Assembly (NCBI GenBank): GCA_951813285.1
Contig: OX638355.1
Coordinates: forward strand, 1,025,136 to 1,089,135
DNA length: 64,000 nt
From: Terriglobia bacterium
GTDB taxonomy: Bacteria; Acidobacteriota; Terriglobia; Versatilivoradales; Versatilivoraceae
Direction: 5' to 3'
Shown piece by piece: positions 27,602 to 37,100 of the stretch (the first letter of the stretch is position 1; each line of letters begins with the position of its first letter). The notes below the pieces were generated by a model. The model saw nothing but the letters and a program-made list of their open reading frames with translations. It did not search any database and had not been told where the DNA came from. A program made the translations under genes and the position numbers.

Positions 27602-28003
27602 TCACCCAATACGGACGTGCTGTACCACGACTCTCAGACCCGAGGTTCTGGAAAGTCTCCCGTCGGCAGTCAGGACGGGAACATCCAGTGTGCGGGCGGC
27701 TGCGAGATAGAAGGCATCGTAGGCGCTGACGCTGCGGTGATACTGCCAAGCCAGGCGAGCCAGGTGCCGGTGAGAAATTCGGTCCACCGGCCAGTGGGCC
27801 AAGTCATCGATAGCCAACAACGCCCGCGGCTCCTCAAGTTGACCCTTCAGCACCGCGCGACGCAACACCGACAAGACCTCCGCGTCCATCAACTCGGGCG
27901 CTGCCAGGGATGCATTCTCGATCATGTCTGCTACGGCCCGTCCGAGGGAGGTCCTCAGGAGGTACTCGACCGCAACCGAGGCATCGATTACGTACCCGGT
28001 CAC
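27602..28003 (-). CDS. vapC: VapC-like PIN-domain toxin ribonuclease
   Basis: This 133-aa PIN protein has the expected acidic residues: VIDASVAVEYLL at the N-terminus, the APELMDAEVLSVLRR glutamate, then the YDAFYLAAA and LTADGRLSR motifs. PIN toxins cleave tRNA or rRNA when unneutralised. The GTG start at 28003 overlaps the antitoxin stop by 4 nt (GTGA), which fixes both start and order. Its target cannot be predicted. Confidence 0.9.
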   Translation of the reverse strand: MTGYVIDASVAVEYLLRTSLGRAVADMIENASLAAPELMDAEVLSVLRRAVLKGQLEEPRALLAIDDLAHWPVDRISHRHLARLAWQYHRSVSAYDAFYLAAARTLDVPVLTADGRLSRTSGLRVVVQHVRIG

Positions 28004-28233
28004 CCGATTTCCAGGTCCCGGTGTGAACGTTCTTCCCGGAGCAACGCTGCCGCCGTTACTCCGAGGCTGGTCTTGGGGCGCTGAGCCAAGTGCTTGCGCC
28101 ACTCCCACCTTGCCAACTCGCGTTCGAGTGCGGAGAGTACCGACGCGCTCAGGGTGCAGTGGTTCTCTCTCGCGTGGCGGCGCAGGCGCTCGTGAAGATC
28201 GTCCGGGATGTTCTTTACTTGAAGATTAGCCAT
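28000..28233 (-). CDS. vapB: VapB/FitA-like antitoxin
   Basis: This 77-aa protein begins MANLQVKNIPDDLHERLRRH, a ribbon-helix-helix DNA-binding pattern as in FitA/VapB antitoxins, and has a C-terminal arm to wrap the toxin (WEWRKHLAQRPKTSLG). It precedes the PIN gene with a 4-nt overlap. The start codon lies inside an inverted repeat (see 28232-28254), suggesting autoregulation. Confidence 0.88.
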   Translation of the reverse strand: MANLQVKNIPDDLHERLRRHARENHCTLSASVLSALERELARWEWRKHLAQRPKTSLGVTAAALLREERSHRDLEIG

Positions 28234-28254
28234 GTCATGATCCTAGCATGACAT
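28232..28254. promoter_or_regulatory. Inverted repeat at vapB start, likely operator
   Basis: ATGTCATG (28232-28239) and CATGACAT (28247-28254) are perfect 8-bp inverted arms around a 7-bp centre. They cover the vapB start codon and its ribosome binding region. Ribbon-helix-helix antitoxins bind such repeats, so this is a probable VapBC operator. The position at the start codon would also block translation if it folds in mRNA. Confidence 0.6.
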
Positions 28255-28309
28255 TGGCATGAACACAAGACCGCCAACAGACCGCCAAATTTCTCCTTAA
28301 CCATGGTTC

Positions 28310-28615
28310 TCAACAGCTCACCCAGATATCGTCTCCTTCGATCTTGACCGGGTAACATCCCACCTGGACCCGCGGGTTGGTCAAGCAGGCGCCCGTGGCC
28401 ACATCGAATCGCCAGGAATGCCAGGGGCAGCTCACGACGGTGCCGTCCAATTGGCCTTGGCCCAGCGGGCCACCCCGGTGGACGCAGGTGTCTTCGATGG
28501 CACGGAGATTGCCATCCACGTTGAACACCGCAATTCTCTTTCCCTCGACCTCAACCGTTCGGCCCTCCCCGGCCGGAATCTCATCGGCTCTGGCCACCCG
28601 AATGTAGTCTGCCAT
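28310..28615 (-). CDS. Rieske [2Fe-2S] ferredoxin-like protein
   Basis: This 101-aa soluble protein has the Rieske ligand motifs CVHRGGPLGQG and CPWHSWRFD (CxH and CxxH pairs), with no signal peptide or membrane anchor. Stand-alone Rieske ferredoxins of this size usually feed electrons to oxygenases or act as small redox carriers. AGGAGG five bases before the ATG fixes the start at 28615. Neighbours do not reveal a partner. Confidence 0.92.
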   Translation of the reverse strand: MADYIRVARADEIPAGEGRTVEVEGKRIAVFNVDGNLRAIEDTCVHRGGPLGQGQLDGTVVSCPWHSWRFDVATGACLTNPRVQVGCYPVKIEGDDIWVSC

Positions 28616-28811
28616 GGTCGCCTCCTTTTGAACGGATGTTCCGCCACCCGGCCCACGGCGTTGTTTCAAATAAACATCCTTGCGTCGGCTTGCGCTTCAC
28701 GTGGGCTCACCGGCATTTGCTGCCGCCGCCTACGCGGCTCGACACCCATAGGCGACGTTTCCCATGGGCTGACGCCCACGGCTAAGTGCTGCCGCGGCTT
28801 CGCCGCTTTAT
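28616..28811. other. Repeat-rich gap after the Rieske gene, first part
   Basis: No gene. The stretch contains GCTGCCGCCGCCTACGCGGC and CCCATGGGCTGACGCCCACGG, which recur inverted a few hundred bases later (28960-29060) and near 37560-37590. It is part of repeat family B territory. Confidence 0.6.
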
Positions 28812-28995
28812 AAGGAAGGTCTGTAGGAGAGGTTTCCTCCCCGGATCTGGGTCAACCGCGGCTTCGCCGCTCTCTCCGAAGTCAAGACACTGCTCGGGCG
28901 CGGGATGCTTATTTCAATGATCATCTCCCGGGCGTCAGCCCGGGGTTCCAGACAGCCGCCAAGGCGGCGACAGCACTTAGCCGTGGGCGTCAGCC
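28812..28995 (+). repeat. Intergenic repeat family B, copy 1 (184 bp)
   Basis: The 184 bases from AAGGAAGGTCTGTAGGAGAG to CCGTGGGCGTCAGCC match 37407-37590 nearly base for base and at identical length. Shared internal landmarks are CAAGACACTGCTCGGGCGCG and GGGCGTCAGCCCGGGGTTCC. Short reading frames inside it are repeat artefacts. Confidence 0.9.
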
Positions 28996-29133
28996 GGGCG
29001 AAGCCATTGGACAGGGTTGGCTTAAGAGTTGAGCCGCGTAGGCGGCGACAGCAGGTAGCGGTGACTGGCATAGGGTTTTGGCCGAGTCCCCGCTCCAAAC
29101 AATGGGCGGCTTCTACCCGGCGAAACAGGGGTG
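28996..29133. other. Spacer between repeat families B and A
   Basis: No gene is visible. GTTGAGCCGCGTAGGCGGCG near 29031 continues the family B style; the rest is unremarkable. Confidence 0.5.
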
Positions 29134-29313
29134 TTCCTGACAAGCCGCCCCCCCCCCCGCCCTGCCGGGTGAATCATCCGAGAGTGAAACAATCAGAAAT
29201 CGGCCATCCCATTGCGACCTTGGCATCCCGTCGCGGTCAACCTCAATGCCTTCGTGGCCCTTCGTGGATTACTCCTTTTTCTTTTGTCTTTTTTCGCTTG
29301 TATCAGGCAAGGC
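29134..29313 (+). repeat. Intergenic repeat family A, copy 4
   Basis: This copy starts at TTCCTGACAAGCCG, has a run of 11 C residues, the GTGAAACAATCAGAAATCGG stretch, CCCGTCGCGGTCAACCTCAA, the CCTTCGTGGCCCTTCGTGGA module and the CTTTTTCTTTTGTCTTTTTT block, and ends in TATCAGGCAAGG. It is oriented opposite to copy 3. It enters the 3' end of the MFS gene on the minus strand. Confidence 0.85.
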
Positions 29314-30822
29314 AAGAAGCCTGGCCCGGTAGCCTCCGGTGCGCTTGAAGTAGACCATCAGGATGAGATACCCCCCGAGCATGATGAGGGGCAGGATGGC
29401 CACGGTCATGAGAGCGTCCTTCTTGGCGCCGGATTGCACCTCCTCGATCAGGTCGAGGTCGTCCGAACTCACCGCTTGGAGCTTTCCCTGGTCCAAGGGC
29501 CGGTACCTGCCGAATACGCTCACCTTCTCCTGGCTCACCACCTGGGCATGCAGGGCAGGGTTCTGCGCGTGCAGTTCACGCTCGATCACCCGGTCCTGAA
29601 CGTGCCCGAGAAAGGCGGCGCCGACCACTCCCACGCTGAGTGTCCCTACGGCTGCAATGGCGTTGAGCGTCAAGGCCCCTCCTCTGGGAAACTGCTCGGC
29701 AACGACGCCCAACATGGTGGGCCAGAAGAAGGTCTTGCCGAACCCGTACAGGGTCGCCGCCAGCAGGATGACGATCCCGGTCGATTTCGACAGGGCTACC
29801 AGTCCGACCGCCGCCACCAGGCTGCTGACGGCCAACAGGCCCAGAGGGGAAAGCCTGTACACGAACGGACCTGCGAAAAAGCGGAGAATCATCATGATGA
29901 GGGAGGTGTAAACCAGCACCCAACCCGGATGGATCCCCAATTGGCTCATTTCGGGGGCCATGAGAGAGGTGATCCAGCTATCGGTACCCAACTCGGTGGT
30001 GGCCAGCGGGATCATCAGCAGCAGGAGGAAGAAGAACATCATCCTGCCCCAGGAGCGCACATAGAGGGTGTAGCCGCCCACCAGAACGCCACCCACCGCC
30101 AGTTGAACGGCCAGTGGCCAGGAGAACACGCGGCCCACCTCGCTGACGATCAGGGCAACCACGATCAGGATTCCCAGAATGCCTGCTTCCTGGAGCATGG
30201 CCTTGTAGGAAACACCGGCCTGGACCCGCTCTTGCACGGGGAACTTGCAGCCCGGCAACATCAGTCCATAAACTGCCGTCGGAAGCAGGATCAGGGCCAC
30301 CTTCCAATGCCAGTCCACGCCGCCCATCAGGAGGGCCAAGATGCCTCCCAGAACCAGTCCACCCGGCCAGCCCGCATGCAGGATATTGAGCCACTTGGTC
30401 TTGTCCCGGGGATACATGGTGGCCACCACGGGATTGACCACAGCCTCCACGGTTCCATTGCCCAGCGCCACGATGAAGGTCCCGATATAGAGACCCCAGT
30501 AGCCCTGAGCCAGGATGGTGATTACGGCCGAGGCCAGGTGGCAGACAAAGGCGAAGGCCATGGCCTTGCCGTAACCGATTCGGTCCACCACCAGACTGAA
30601 CAGGACGATACTCAAGGCAAAGGGCCACAGGCCCACACCGAAGATCTCGCCTTTCTGGGTCTCGCTGAGGTTGAACTGGACGCCCCACTCGTTGATGACC
30701 TGAGTGCGCACGATGAAGCCGAAGGCGGTGGCCACCAAGGCGATGAAGCTGGCCCAGAAGAGCCGCCTGGCGTTGGAATCGAGCCGCGGCCGCTCGTCCC
30801 CTGGTGAGTTGGGATTGTCCAT
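29269..30822 (-). CDS. Major facilitator superfamily transporter
   Basis: This 517-aa protein has about 12 hydrophobic segments and an MFS loop 2-3 motif of the DRIGYGKAM type. A large cytosolic or periplasmic insertion (about 420-475, rich in Glu, Gln and Asp) lies before the last helices. Substrate is unknown. The C-terminal KRQKKK tail is encoded by repeat copy 4 and is unlikely to be functional. Starts at 30822 (MDNPNSPGDE) or 30843 are both possible; no Shine-Dalgarno decides. Confidence 0.8.
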   Translation of the reverse strand: MDNPNSPGDERPRLDSNARRLFWASFIALVATAFGFIVRTQVINEWGVQFNLSETQKGEIFGVGLWPFALSIVLFSLVVDRIGYGKAMAFAFVCHLASAVITILAQGYWGLYIGTFIVALGNGTVEAVVNPVVATMYPRDKTKWLNILHAGWPGGLVLGGILALLMGGVDWHWKVALILLPTAVYGLMLPGCKFPVQERVQAGVSYKAMLQEAGILGILIVVALIVSEVGRVFSWPLAVQLAVGGVLVGGYTLYVRSWGRMMFFFLLLLMIPLATTELGTDSWITSLMAPEMSQLGIHPGWVLVYTSLIMMILRFFAGPFVYRLSPLGLLAVSSLVAAVGLVALSKSTGIVILLAATLYGFGKTFFWPTMLGVVAEQFPRGGALTLNAIAAVGTLSVGVVGAAFLGHVQDRVIERELHAQNPALHAQVVSQEKVSVFGRYRPLDQGKLQAVSSDDLDLIEEVQSGAKKDALMTVAILPLIMLGGYLILMVYFKRTGGYRARLLALPDTSEKRQKKKE

Positions 30823-30951
30823 GGATTGGGGCAGGCCTGCCATATGTCGGTGTTGTCGAAACAGGCGCAGCTTAGCTCAGGCCCGGGTCGCTGTCAATCC
30901 GATTGCCCTCGGTCAACAATGATTTGATTTCCCGGCTTTATCTGGGAAAGA

Positions 30952-33522
30952 ATGCTGCCAATCATGAAGCGTGAAGCACTGAACCGGCAGATCGATCGGC
31001 TCAAAGAGGACTTTTGCGGTCACCTGCAAGTGGAGACCACGCTTGGGGCCATGACCGGGCTCATCAAGGGCGTGGTCGAGGATGCCTACCATGAGGCTCG
31101 GACCGCGCTGCCCCCCGGCCGCAACGGGATCGCGTTGCTCTCGACAGGGGGGTTCAGTCGAAACCAGCTTCATCCCTATTCCGACATCGACATCCTCGTG
31201 CTATTTGCCGGACGGCTCCGGGAAGAGGACGAAACCTTCCTCAAGAGGCTGCTTCATCCGCTCTGGGACTTGGGGCTGCACATTGGCCACCAGATCCTGG
31301 AGCTGAACCGCTATCGCTTCGATCCGGAGAACCTGGAGCTGGCTACCGCCCTGCTGGAAACGCGCCTGGTGGCCGGTGACTCCCGCCTGTATCAACAATT
31401 CCTGCAACGGGATGTGAAACGGCTCCTCAAGCGGCAGCGCAAGCAATTCCTGCGTGTTCTGGTGGACAACTACGAGGAACGTCAGAAGCGTTTCAGCTCG
31501 ACCATCTACCAGTTGGAACCCGACATCAAGGAGGCCCCGGGCGGCCTGAGAGATCTGCAGGTGGCCGGCTGGCTGAGTCGACTCCTGTACGGAGTCGAGT
31601 CGGGGCAGGGTCTGATCGAGCTGGGCCTCCTGAGCCAGGCCCAGTGGGACGATCTCAGAGAGGCGCAACGGTTCCTGATGCAGTTGAGGACCTACCTTCA
31701 TGTTCTGGCCGGACGCAACCGGAACGTCTTGTCTCACGAATCCCAGGAAGAGATGGTCAAGGTCCTGGGCTACTCTGCCGACACTCCCTGGATGGCGGTG
31801 GAAAACCTGATGAAGGACTACTTTCTGAAGGCCAAGGTCATTCACGCCTTTTGCGAATCCATGGTTCGAAGGGCCTTTCCTCCCGTCGGACGCCACAGGC
31901 GCTCCCTGAAAAAGACCTGGACCACCACCGTTGTCAGGAAGGGCGCTCTGGCCTTTCCCCGGGAAGCAGTAATTCATGAGAATCCTCTCAACGTCCTGAA
32001 ACTGTTTTCCCGTTCGGTCAGGTACCAGGTTCCGGTCAGCGAAGAGGCTCTGGATCAGATCCGGAGGAACCTGCCGCTGATCGGCGAAAAGCTTCGGGTC
32101 AGGGTGGAAGTCCGAGACCACTTCCTGAGGTTGTTGCGCCAGCGCCAGGGCGTTCACGAGGCGCTGTTCCTGATGCACGAGATCGGACTGTTGGGACAGA
32201 TATTTCCGGAGTTCGATCGGATTCGCTGCCACGTCACCCGGGACTTCTTTCACAAGTACACGGTGGACGAGCACTCCCTCCTGACCGTCAAGAACCTGGA
32301 AGATCTCTATCGCGAGCGGAGTCGTCGCTTCGGCGAGATTCTCAAGGGCCTGCAACGTCCCGATCTGCTGCTCTTCTCGCTGTTGTTCCACGACGTCGGA
32401 AAGGCTGAGCCGGGCAACCATTGCGAGAAGAGCCTGGAGGCCGTTGACCGGATTGCCCAGCGGATTCAACTACCCCAGGCGGATCTCGAAACGGTCCGAT
32501 TCCTGGTCAGCGGCCACCTGGAGATGTCCAACACCTTTCAGCGGAGAGACGTGACCGATGAATCCGTAATCAAGCGCTTTGCCGAATTTGTGGGTAACCA
32601 GGACAACCTCCGCCTGCTCTGTCTGGTGACCTACGCCGACATCACGGCCGTCAGTCCCGAGGCGCTGACCCCGTGGAAGGAAGACGTGCTATGGCAGCTC
32701 TACGTGGAAACCAATGCTCAACTGACCCGGGACTTCGCCGATGAGCGCTGGCACCTGAACGAGGATTCCGGCTTGATGGAGGAAGTTTCCGCTCTGGTGG
32801 GGAAAAGCACCGACAGCTCGCGACTGCAGGTCTTCCTGGATGGGTTTCCGCGGCGTTATCTGCGCTTCACTCCCAGGGAGCAGATCGCCGAGCACTATCG
32901 ATTGTCTGAGGGAATCCTTTCCCCTACCGACATCGTCAGCCGACTGACCCGGCATCGGTCGACCTACCGGCTCACCTTCATGGCCTTGGATCGCCCCAAC
33001 CTGTTCGCCAAACTGACCGGGGTCCTGGCCTGCTATGGCATGAATATCGTTCGAGGGCAGGCTTTCGCCAACAGCCACGGCTTGATCCTGGACTTGATCG
33101 AGTTTGAAGACCGGCTGCACACCTTCAAAATGAACCGGAGCGAGATGGATGCCTTTCAGAATACCCTGCGCGAGGTGTTGCTGGGGCGCCGCGACCTGGC
33201 GGTGTTGCTCAAGAAAAGGGAAAGTAGTATTCTTTTCCGGTCCAAGAGTTGGAGTCCGATACAGACCTTTGTGGGGTTCGATGACCACGCCTCGGATAGG
33301 TACACGTTGATGGAAATCGTGACCCGCGATCGGTTTGGGCTCTTGTATACTATTGCTACCACCTTGGCTAGGAACGACTGCAATATCGACGTCGCCCTGA
33401 TATCCACCGAAGGACACAAAGCCATTGACGTTTTTTACTTGACTCAGGCGGGAGAGAAGTTGACCTTCCTCCCTCAGCAGGCGCTGGAAGAGTCGTTGCA
33501 TCGGGCTCTGGATGGGTCCTGA
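30952..33522 (+). CDS. glnD: [Protein-PII] uridylyltransferase/uridylyl-removing enzyme GlnD
   Basis: GlnD senses glutamine and adds or removes UMP on PII. The 856-aa protein has all four domains in order. The nucleotidyltransferase contains GGFSRNQLHPYSDIDIL (from Gly66, metal-binding Asp78 and Asp80). Then comes the linker region, the HD domain with FHDVGKAEPGNH (His480-Asp481) that removes UMP, and two ACT domains (about 673-745 and 785-856) that bind glutamine. glnB follows 150 nt later on the same strand, and glnE converges, so the whole PII/adenylylation cascade is encoded together. Confidence 0.96.
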   Translation: MLPIMKREALNRQIDRLKEDFCGHLQVETTLGAMTGLIKGVVEDAYHEARTALPPGRNGIALLSTGGFSRNQLHPYSDIDILVLFAGRLREEDETFLKRLLHPLWDLGLHIGHQILELNRYRFDPENLELATALLETRLVAGDSRLYQQFLQRDVKRLLKRQRKQFLRVLVDNYEERQKRFSSTIYQLEPDIKEAPGGLRDLQVAGWLSRLLYGVESGQGLIELGLLSQAQWDDLREAQRFLMQLRTYLHVLAGRNRNVLSHESQEEMVKVLGYSADTPWMAVENLMKDYFLKAKVIHAFCESMVRRAFPPVGRHRRSLKKTWTTTVVRKGALAFPREAVIHENPLNVLKLFSRSVRYQVPVSEEALDQIRRNLPLIGEKLRVRVEVRDHFLRLLRQRQGVHEALFLMHEIGLLGQIFPEFDRIRCHVTRDFFHKYTVDEHSLLTVKNLEDLYRERSRRFGEILKGLQRPDLLLFSLLFHDVGKAEPGNHCEKSLEAVDRIAQRIQLPQADLETVRFLVSGHLEMSNTFQRRDVTDESVIKRFAEFVGNQDNLRLLCLVTYADITAVSPEALTPWKEDVLWQLYVETNAQLTRDFADERWHLNEDSGLMEEVSALVGKSTDSSRLQVFLDGFPRRYLRFTPREQIAEHYRLSEGILSPTDIVSRLTRHRSTYRLTFMALDRPNLFAKLTGVLACYGMNIVRGQAFANSHGLILDLIEFEDRLHTFKMNRSEMDAFQNTLREVLLGRRDLAVLLKKRESSILFRSKSWSPIQTFVGFDDHASDRYTLMEIVTRDRFGLLYTIATTLARNDCNIDVALISTEGHKAIDVFYLTQAGEKLTFLPQQALEESLHRALDGS

Positions 33523-33672
33523 TCCGAGTTTGGCTCGACCCGCAGGACAGGAGGCAAGCGCGCAGCAACGAAATGCCGGCGGCCAAGTCGTGGCTCCCTC
33601 AAGCTGGATCTGGAGTCGTCATCTGTTTCGGAGTTCGCACTGTTGGTTACCGCTACGAGGAAGGGGAAATCC

Positions 33673-34005
33673 ATGAAGCTCGTCAAATGCATCATTCGGC
33701 CGAATAAAGTAGAAGAAGTTCGAGAAGCACTGTCGCAGGTCAACGTTTCCGGTATGACCGTAACCGAAGTACGTGGCCATGGCCGCCAAAAAGGCCACAA
33801 GGCCATCTATCGAGGCCGGGAATACAGCGTGACCCTCCTGCCCAAGATGATGATCGATCTGGTGCTGCCGGATGATCAGGTGGACGAGGTGTTGAAGGTC
33901 GTCATCGACACCGCCAGAACCGGAGAGATCGGGGACGGCCGGATTTTTGTCCTTCCGGTAGAGGAGGGATACAACATCCGGACCGGAGAAAAAGACGTCA
34001 ATTGA
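33673..34005 (+). CDS. glnB: Nitrogen regulatory protein P-II
   Basis: This 110-aa PII trimer subunit integrates 2-oxoglutarate, ATP/ADP and glutamine signals. The T-loop contains YRGREYSVTLLPK with Tyr51 at the standard uridylylation position, matching the neighbouring GlnD. The C-terminal signature TGEIGDGRIFVLPVEE is intact. I chose the ATG at 33673, with AAGGGG upstream, rather than an upstream in-frame start. No amtB is present, so GlnB or GlnK cannot be told apart. Confidence 0.94.
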   Translation: MKLVKCIIRPNKVEEVREALSQVNVSGMTVTEVRGHGRQKGHKAIYRGREYSVTLLPKMMIDLVLPDDQVDEVLKVVIDTARTGEIGDGRIFVLPVEEGYNIRTGEKDVN

Positions 34006-34126
34006 CCCGATCGTCCGGTGAGGAATTGTCGATCGCAGATTCCTGGTTTCGGATCTGGGTCAGACAATGCCGGCGGAAGAGTTGACGCCAACTGTCAGCT
34101 CGAATCCAGATTCTACAATCCAAAAT

Positions 34127-37100
34127 TCACAATTCCCCGCCCAGCCTACCCACGATTTCCTGATAGTGGCTTCGCACGCGGCCGGTGGTTGCCACGTAGT
34201 GGTCGGTGAAGGCCTCCGCGGATTGGCAGTAAGGAGCCTTGGGTTCCCCCAGCAGGAGAATCAGCTTCCGGAGATGCTTCGGGTCGCGAGAGATCGTAGA
34301 GACCCCGTCGGTGGCTGCGATTCGGAGGCAGTTTTCCAGCCGCCGCAGGAACCGGTAGCCCTCCGACAGGTCCTGAACCGCACTCTTGCCCAGGAGTCCC
34401 CGTTTTTCCAGGCGAGCCATGGCCGTGAGCGTGTGGGGATTGCGGAGCTCGGGACACTCTCGTCCATGCTTGAGCTGCAACAACTGAGTGCCGAATTCCA
34501 CATCCTGCAAGCCTCCGGCCCCGGCTTTCAAATGGAAGCGGCCCTGCTGAGCCTCTCTCCCCAACTCGATTTCCATGCGGCGGCGGAGGTGAGCGATCTG
34601 GGAGACTTCCTCCGGCCTCAATTCCGGCTGATAGACGAATCCGTCGATCATGGCGCCGATCTGCCGGCGTAGGCGGCGGCCGCCCGAAATGAAACGGTGG
34701 TGGGACAGCGCCAGGCGCTCCCAGGCTTCCGCCCGCGTGGCCAGGTATTCCCGGTAGCGGGATGCGGGAGTGACCAGTTCCCCCTTGCTCCCCATGGGCC
34801 GCAGCCGGGTGTCGATGTGATAAATGGTTCCCTCGCCCTGTGACACCGAGAGGATCTCGTCGAGGCGCTCGACCAGACGGACACAGCGTCGCTGGCTCTC
34901 CCAGGCTGCCGCGGCATCCTGGTCGGCATAGAGATAGACCAGGTCCAGGTCGGAGTGATAGCTGAGGTCGTTGCCCCCCAGCTTTCCCAAGGCCAGTATG
35001 GCCACCTGCTCGCGCGCCCAGCCGGTGAAACCCGGTCCGAAGCGGTCTTCCAGGCTTTCACAGGCCAAATCGAAGGCGGCCAGCAGGCTGCACTCGGCAA
35101 GGGCGGCCATCTGCTTCCCGACCCGGTCCCGGCTCAACTCGCCCAAGACGTCCTTCATTCCGATTCGGAACATCTCGGTCTGCTGGTACCGCCTCAGACA
35201 GCCGCGTTTCTCCCGGTCATTGTCGGCTTCCCTGAGCAGGGAGCCCAACTCGGCCGAGAAGCGCGAGAGCGTCTTCTGCCGTTTCAACTCGTCGGGGCGA
35301 ACCAGAGTGTCGAAGAACTCGGGACGCCTGCAGAGGAAATCCGAAAGGAATCGGCTGGAGGAGAGCAGTCTCAGGAGTCGGGCCAGAACCCCCGGGGACT
35401 CGTTCAGCAACCCGTAGAGCGAATCCCGATCACCCAGGGCATCGGCGAAACTCTCGAATGCAGACAGGCCGGCGTCGGGGTCGGGGCTGGCCTGCAGTCC
35501 GCTCAACAGTGCGGGCATGAGGTTGGCCAGCAAGTTGCGCATGCGGGAAGGGGCATGGGCGAAGGACGGAGCATCCCGCAACAGGGCGATCTGGTGGTAA
35601 GCGGTTCTCAAGTCTGTAAATCCACGGGCGGCAAGCATGTCGTGGGCTTCTTGCACCGGAAGTCCCGGGTGGAGCACCAGCGCCGCTTCCCGGATCTCGA
35701 CGCCGGCAGTACCTTCCCGCCGCCAGGCCACCAGGTCTTCAAACATGCGGTGCACCTGAGCCGTGTGTCGGGCGTAGGTTTGCCGGAACCTGCCCAGGGT
35801 TTCCGCGACGGTGGAGCCGGCAATCCCCATCCGCCGGGCGCACTTGTAGAGGTCCTCTTCTTTCTCCGGCAGTTCGTGGGTCTGGAAGTGAGAGACCATC
35901 TGAAGCTTGTGCTCCAGGTCGCGCAGAAACTCGTAGGCTTCCCGCAAACCGCGATGTTCCCGGGCATCGAGGAATCGGGCCCGGTGCAGCGCCTCCAGGG
36001 CGCGCACCGTTTGCGCCTGCTGCAAGTGTGGATGGCGGCCCCCGTAGATGAGCTGGAGAGCCTGGACGAAGAATTCGACTTCGCGAATGCCGCCCTCTCC
36101 CAGCTTGACATGTCGACCCTGTTTACCTGTTGAACCCAGCTTGGCGTTGATGCGGTTCTTGATTTCCTCAAGCTCCTCCAGAGAGGCAAAATCCAGGAAC
36201 TTGCGGTAGGTGAAGGGTCGAAAGGTTTTGCAGAAGGTCTTTCCCAGTTCCCTGGACCCGCCCACCGGCCGGGCCTTGATCAAGGCCAGTCGTTCGAAGG
36301 TCTCGCCCCAACTGCCGTAGTAATTCCGATAGTCGGTCAATGAGGCTGCGATGTTGCCGGAGCCGCCTTCGGGCCGCAGCCTTAAATCCACACGATAAAA
36401 GGCGCCTTCATCGGTCGACTCCGAAAGGGCTTGGGTGATCATGCGAGCCAGCTTGGTAAAGAAGTCGCGATTTGAAACGGTCTTTGGAGGCACGCTTGAA
36501 ATCGGCGCATTGGCCCCGGCCCCCACGGCGCCGGTGTGGCCCTCCTCCCCGTCGTAGCAGTAGATCAGATCGATATCGGAGCTGTAGTTGAGCTCCTCGC
36601 CGCCCAGCTTGCCCATTCCCAGTACGGTAAAGCGGGCCTCCCTCATGCCGCCCCGGCCATCCGGTGTTTGGGGAACTCCGTGCCGGCTCACCAGGCGGGC
36701 CCTGCAAGTCTCGTAGACGGAGTCGATGACGGACTCGGCCAGACGCGACAGTTCCGTAGTGGTGCCGCCCAGGTCGGTGATTCTCAAAATATCGCGGGCG
36801 CTGATGCGCAACATCTCCCGGCGCTTGAAGCGCGCCAAAGCCCTCAACTGATCCTCTTCATCCCAACCCCGGGCTCTTGCCTGCCGGGCCCCCTCGTAAT
36901 AGGAGGCCAGGGACTTGGGCCAGGGCGCGCTCAACTCGTTCAGCAGCCAGTAAAAGGTCTCCGGGTCGCGTATGAGGATTTCTGAGGCGTAGCCGGAGGA
37001 GCCGCAGATCAGGAGCAGGGCCTCGAGGGCCTCGGCGGTGTCACCCAGGAACCCCAGGAAGTTCACGGGGTGGCTGACTACCCCCAGCAGGCGTTCGAAG

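Noticed and set aside
28808-29143. 111-codon minus-strand frame
   Set aside because: It is made of repeat family B sequence, which recurs at 37407-37590.
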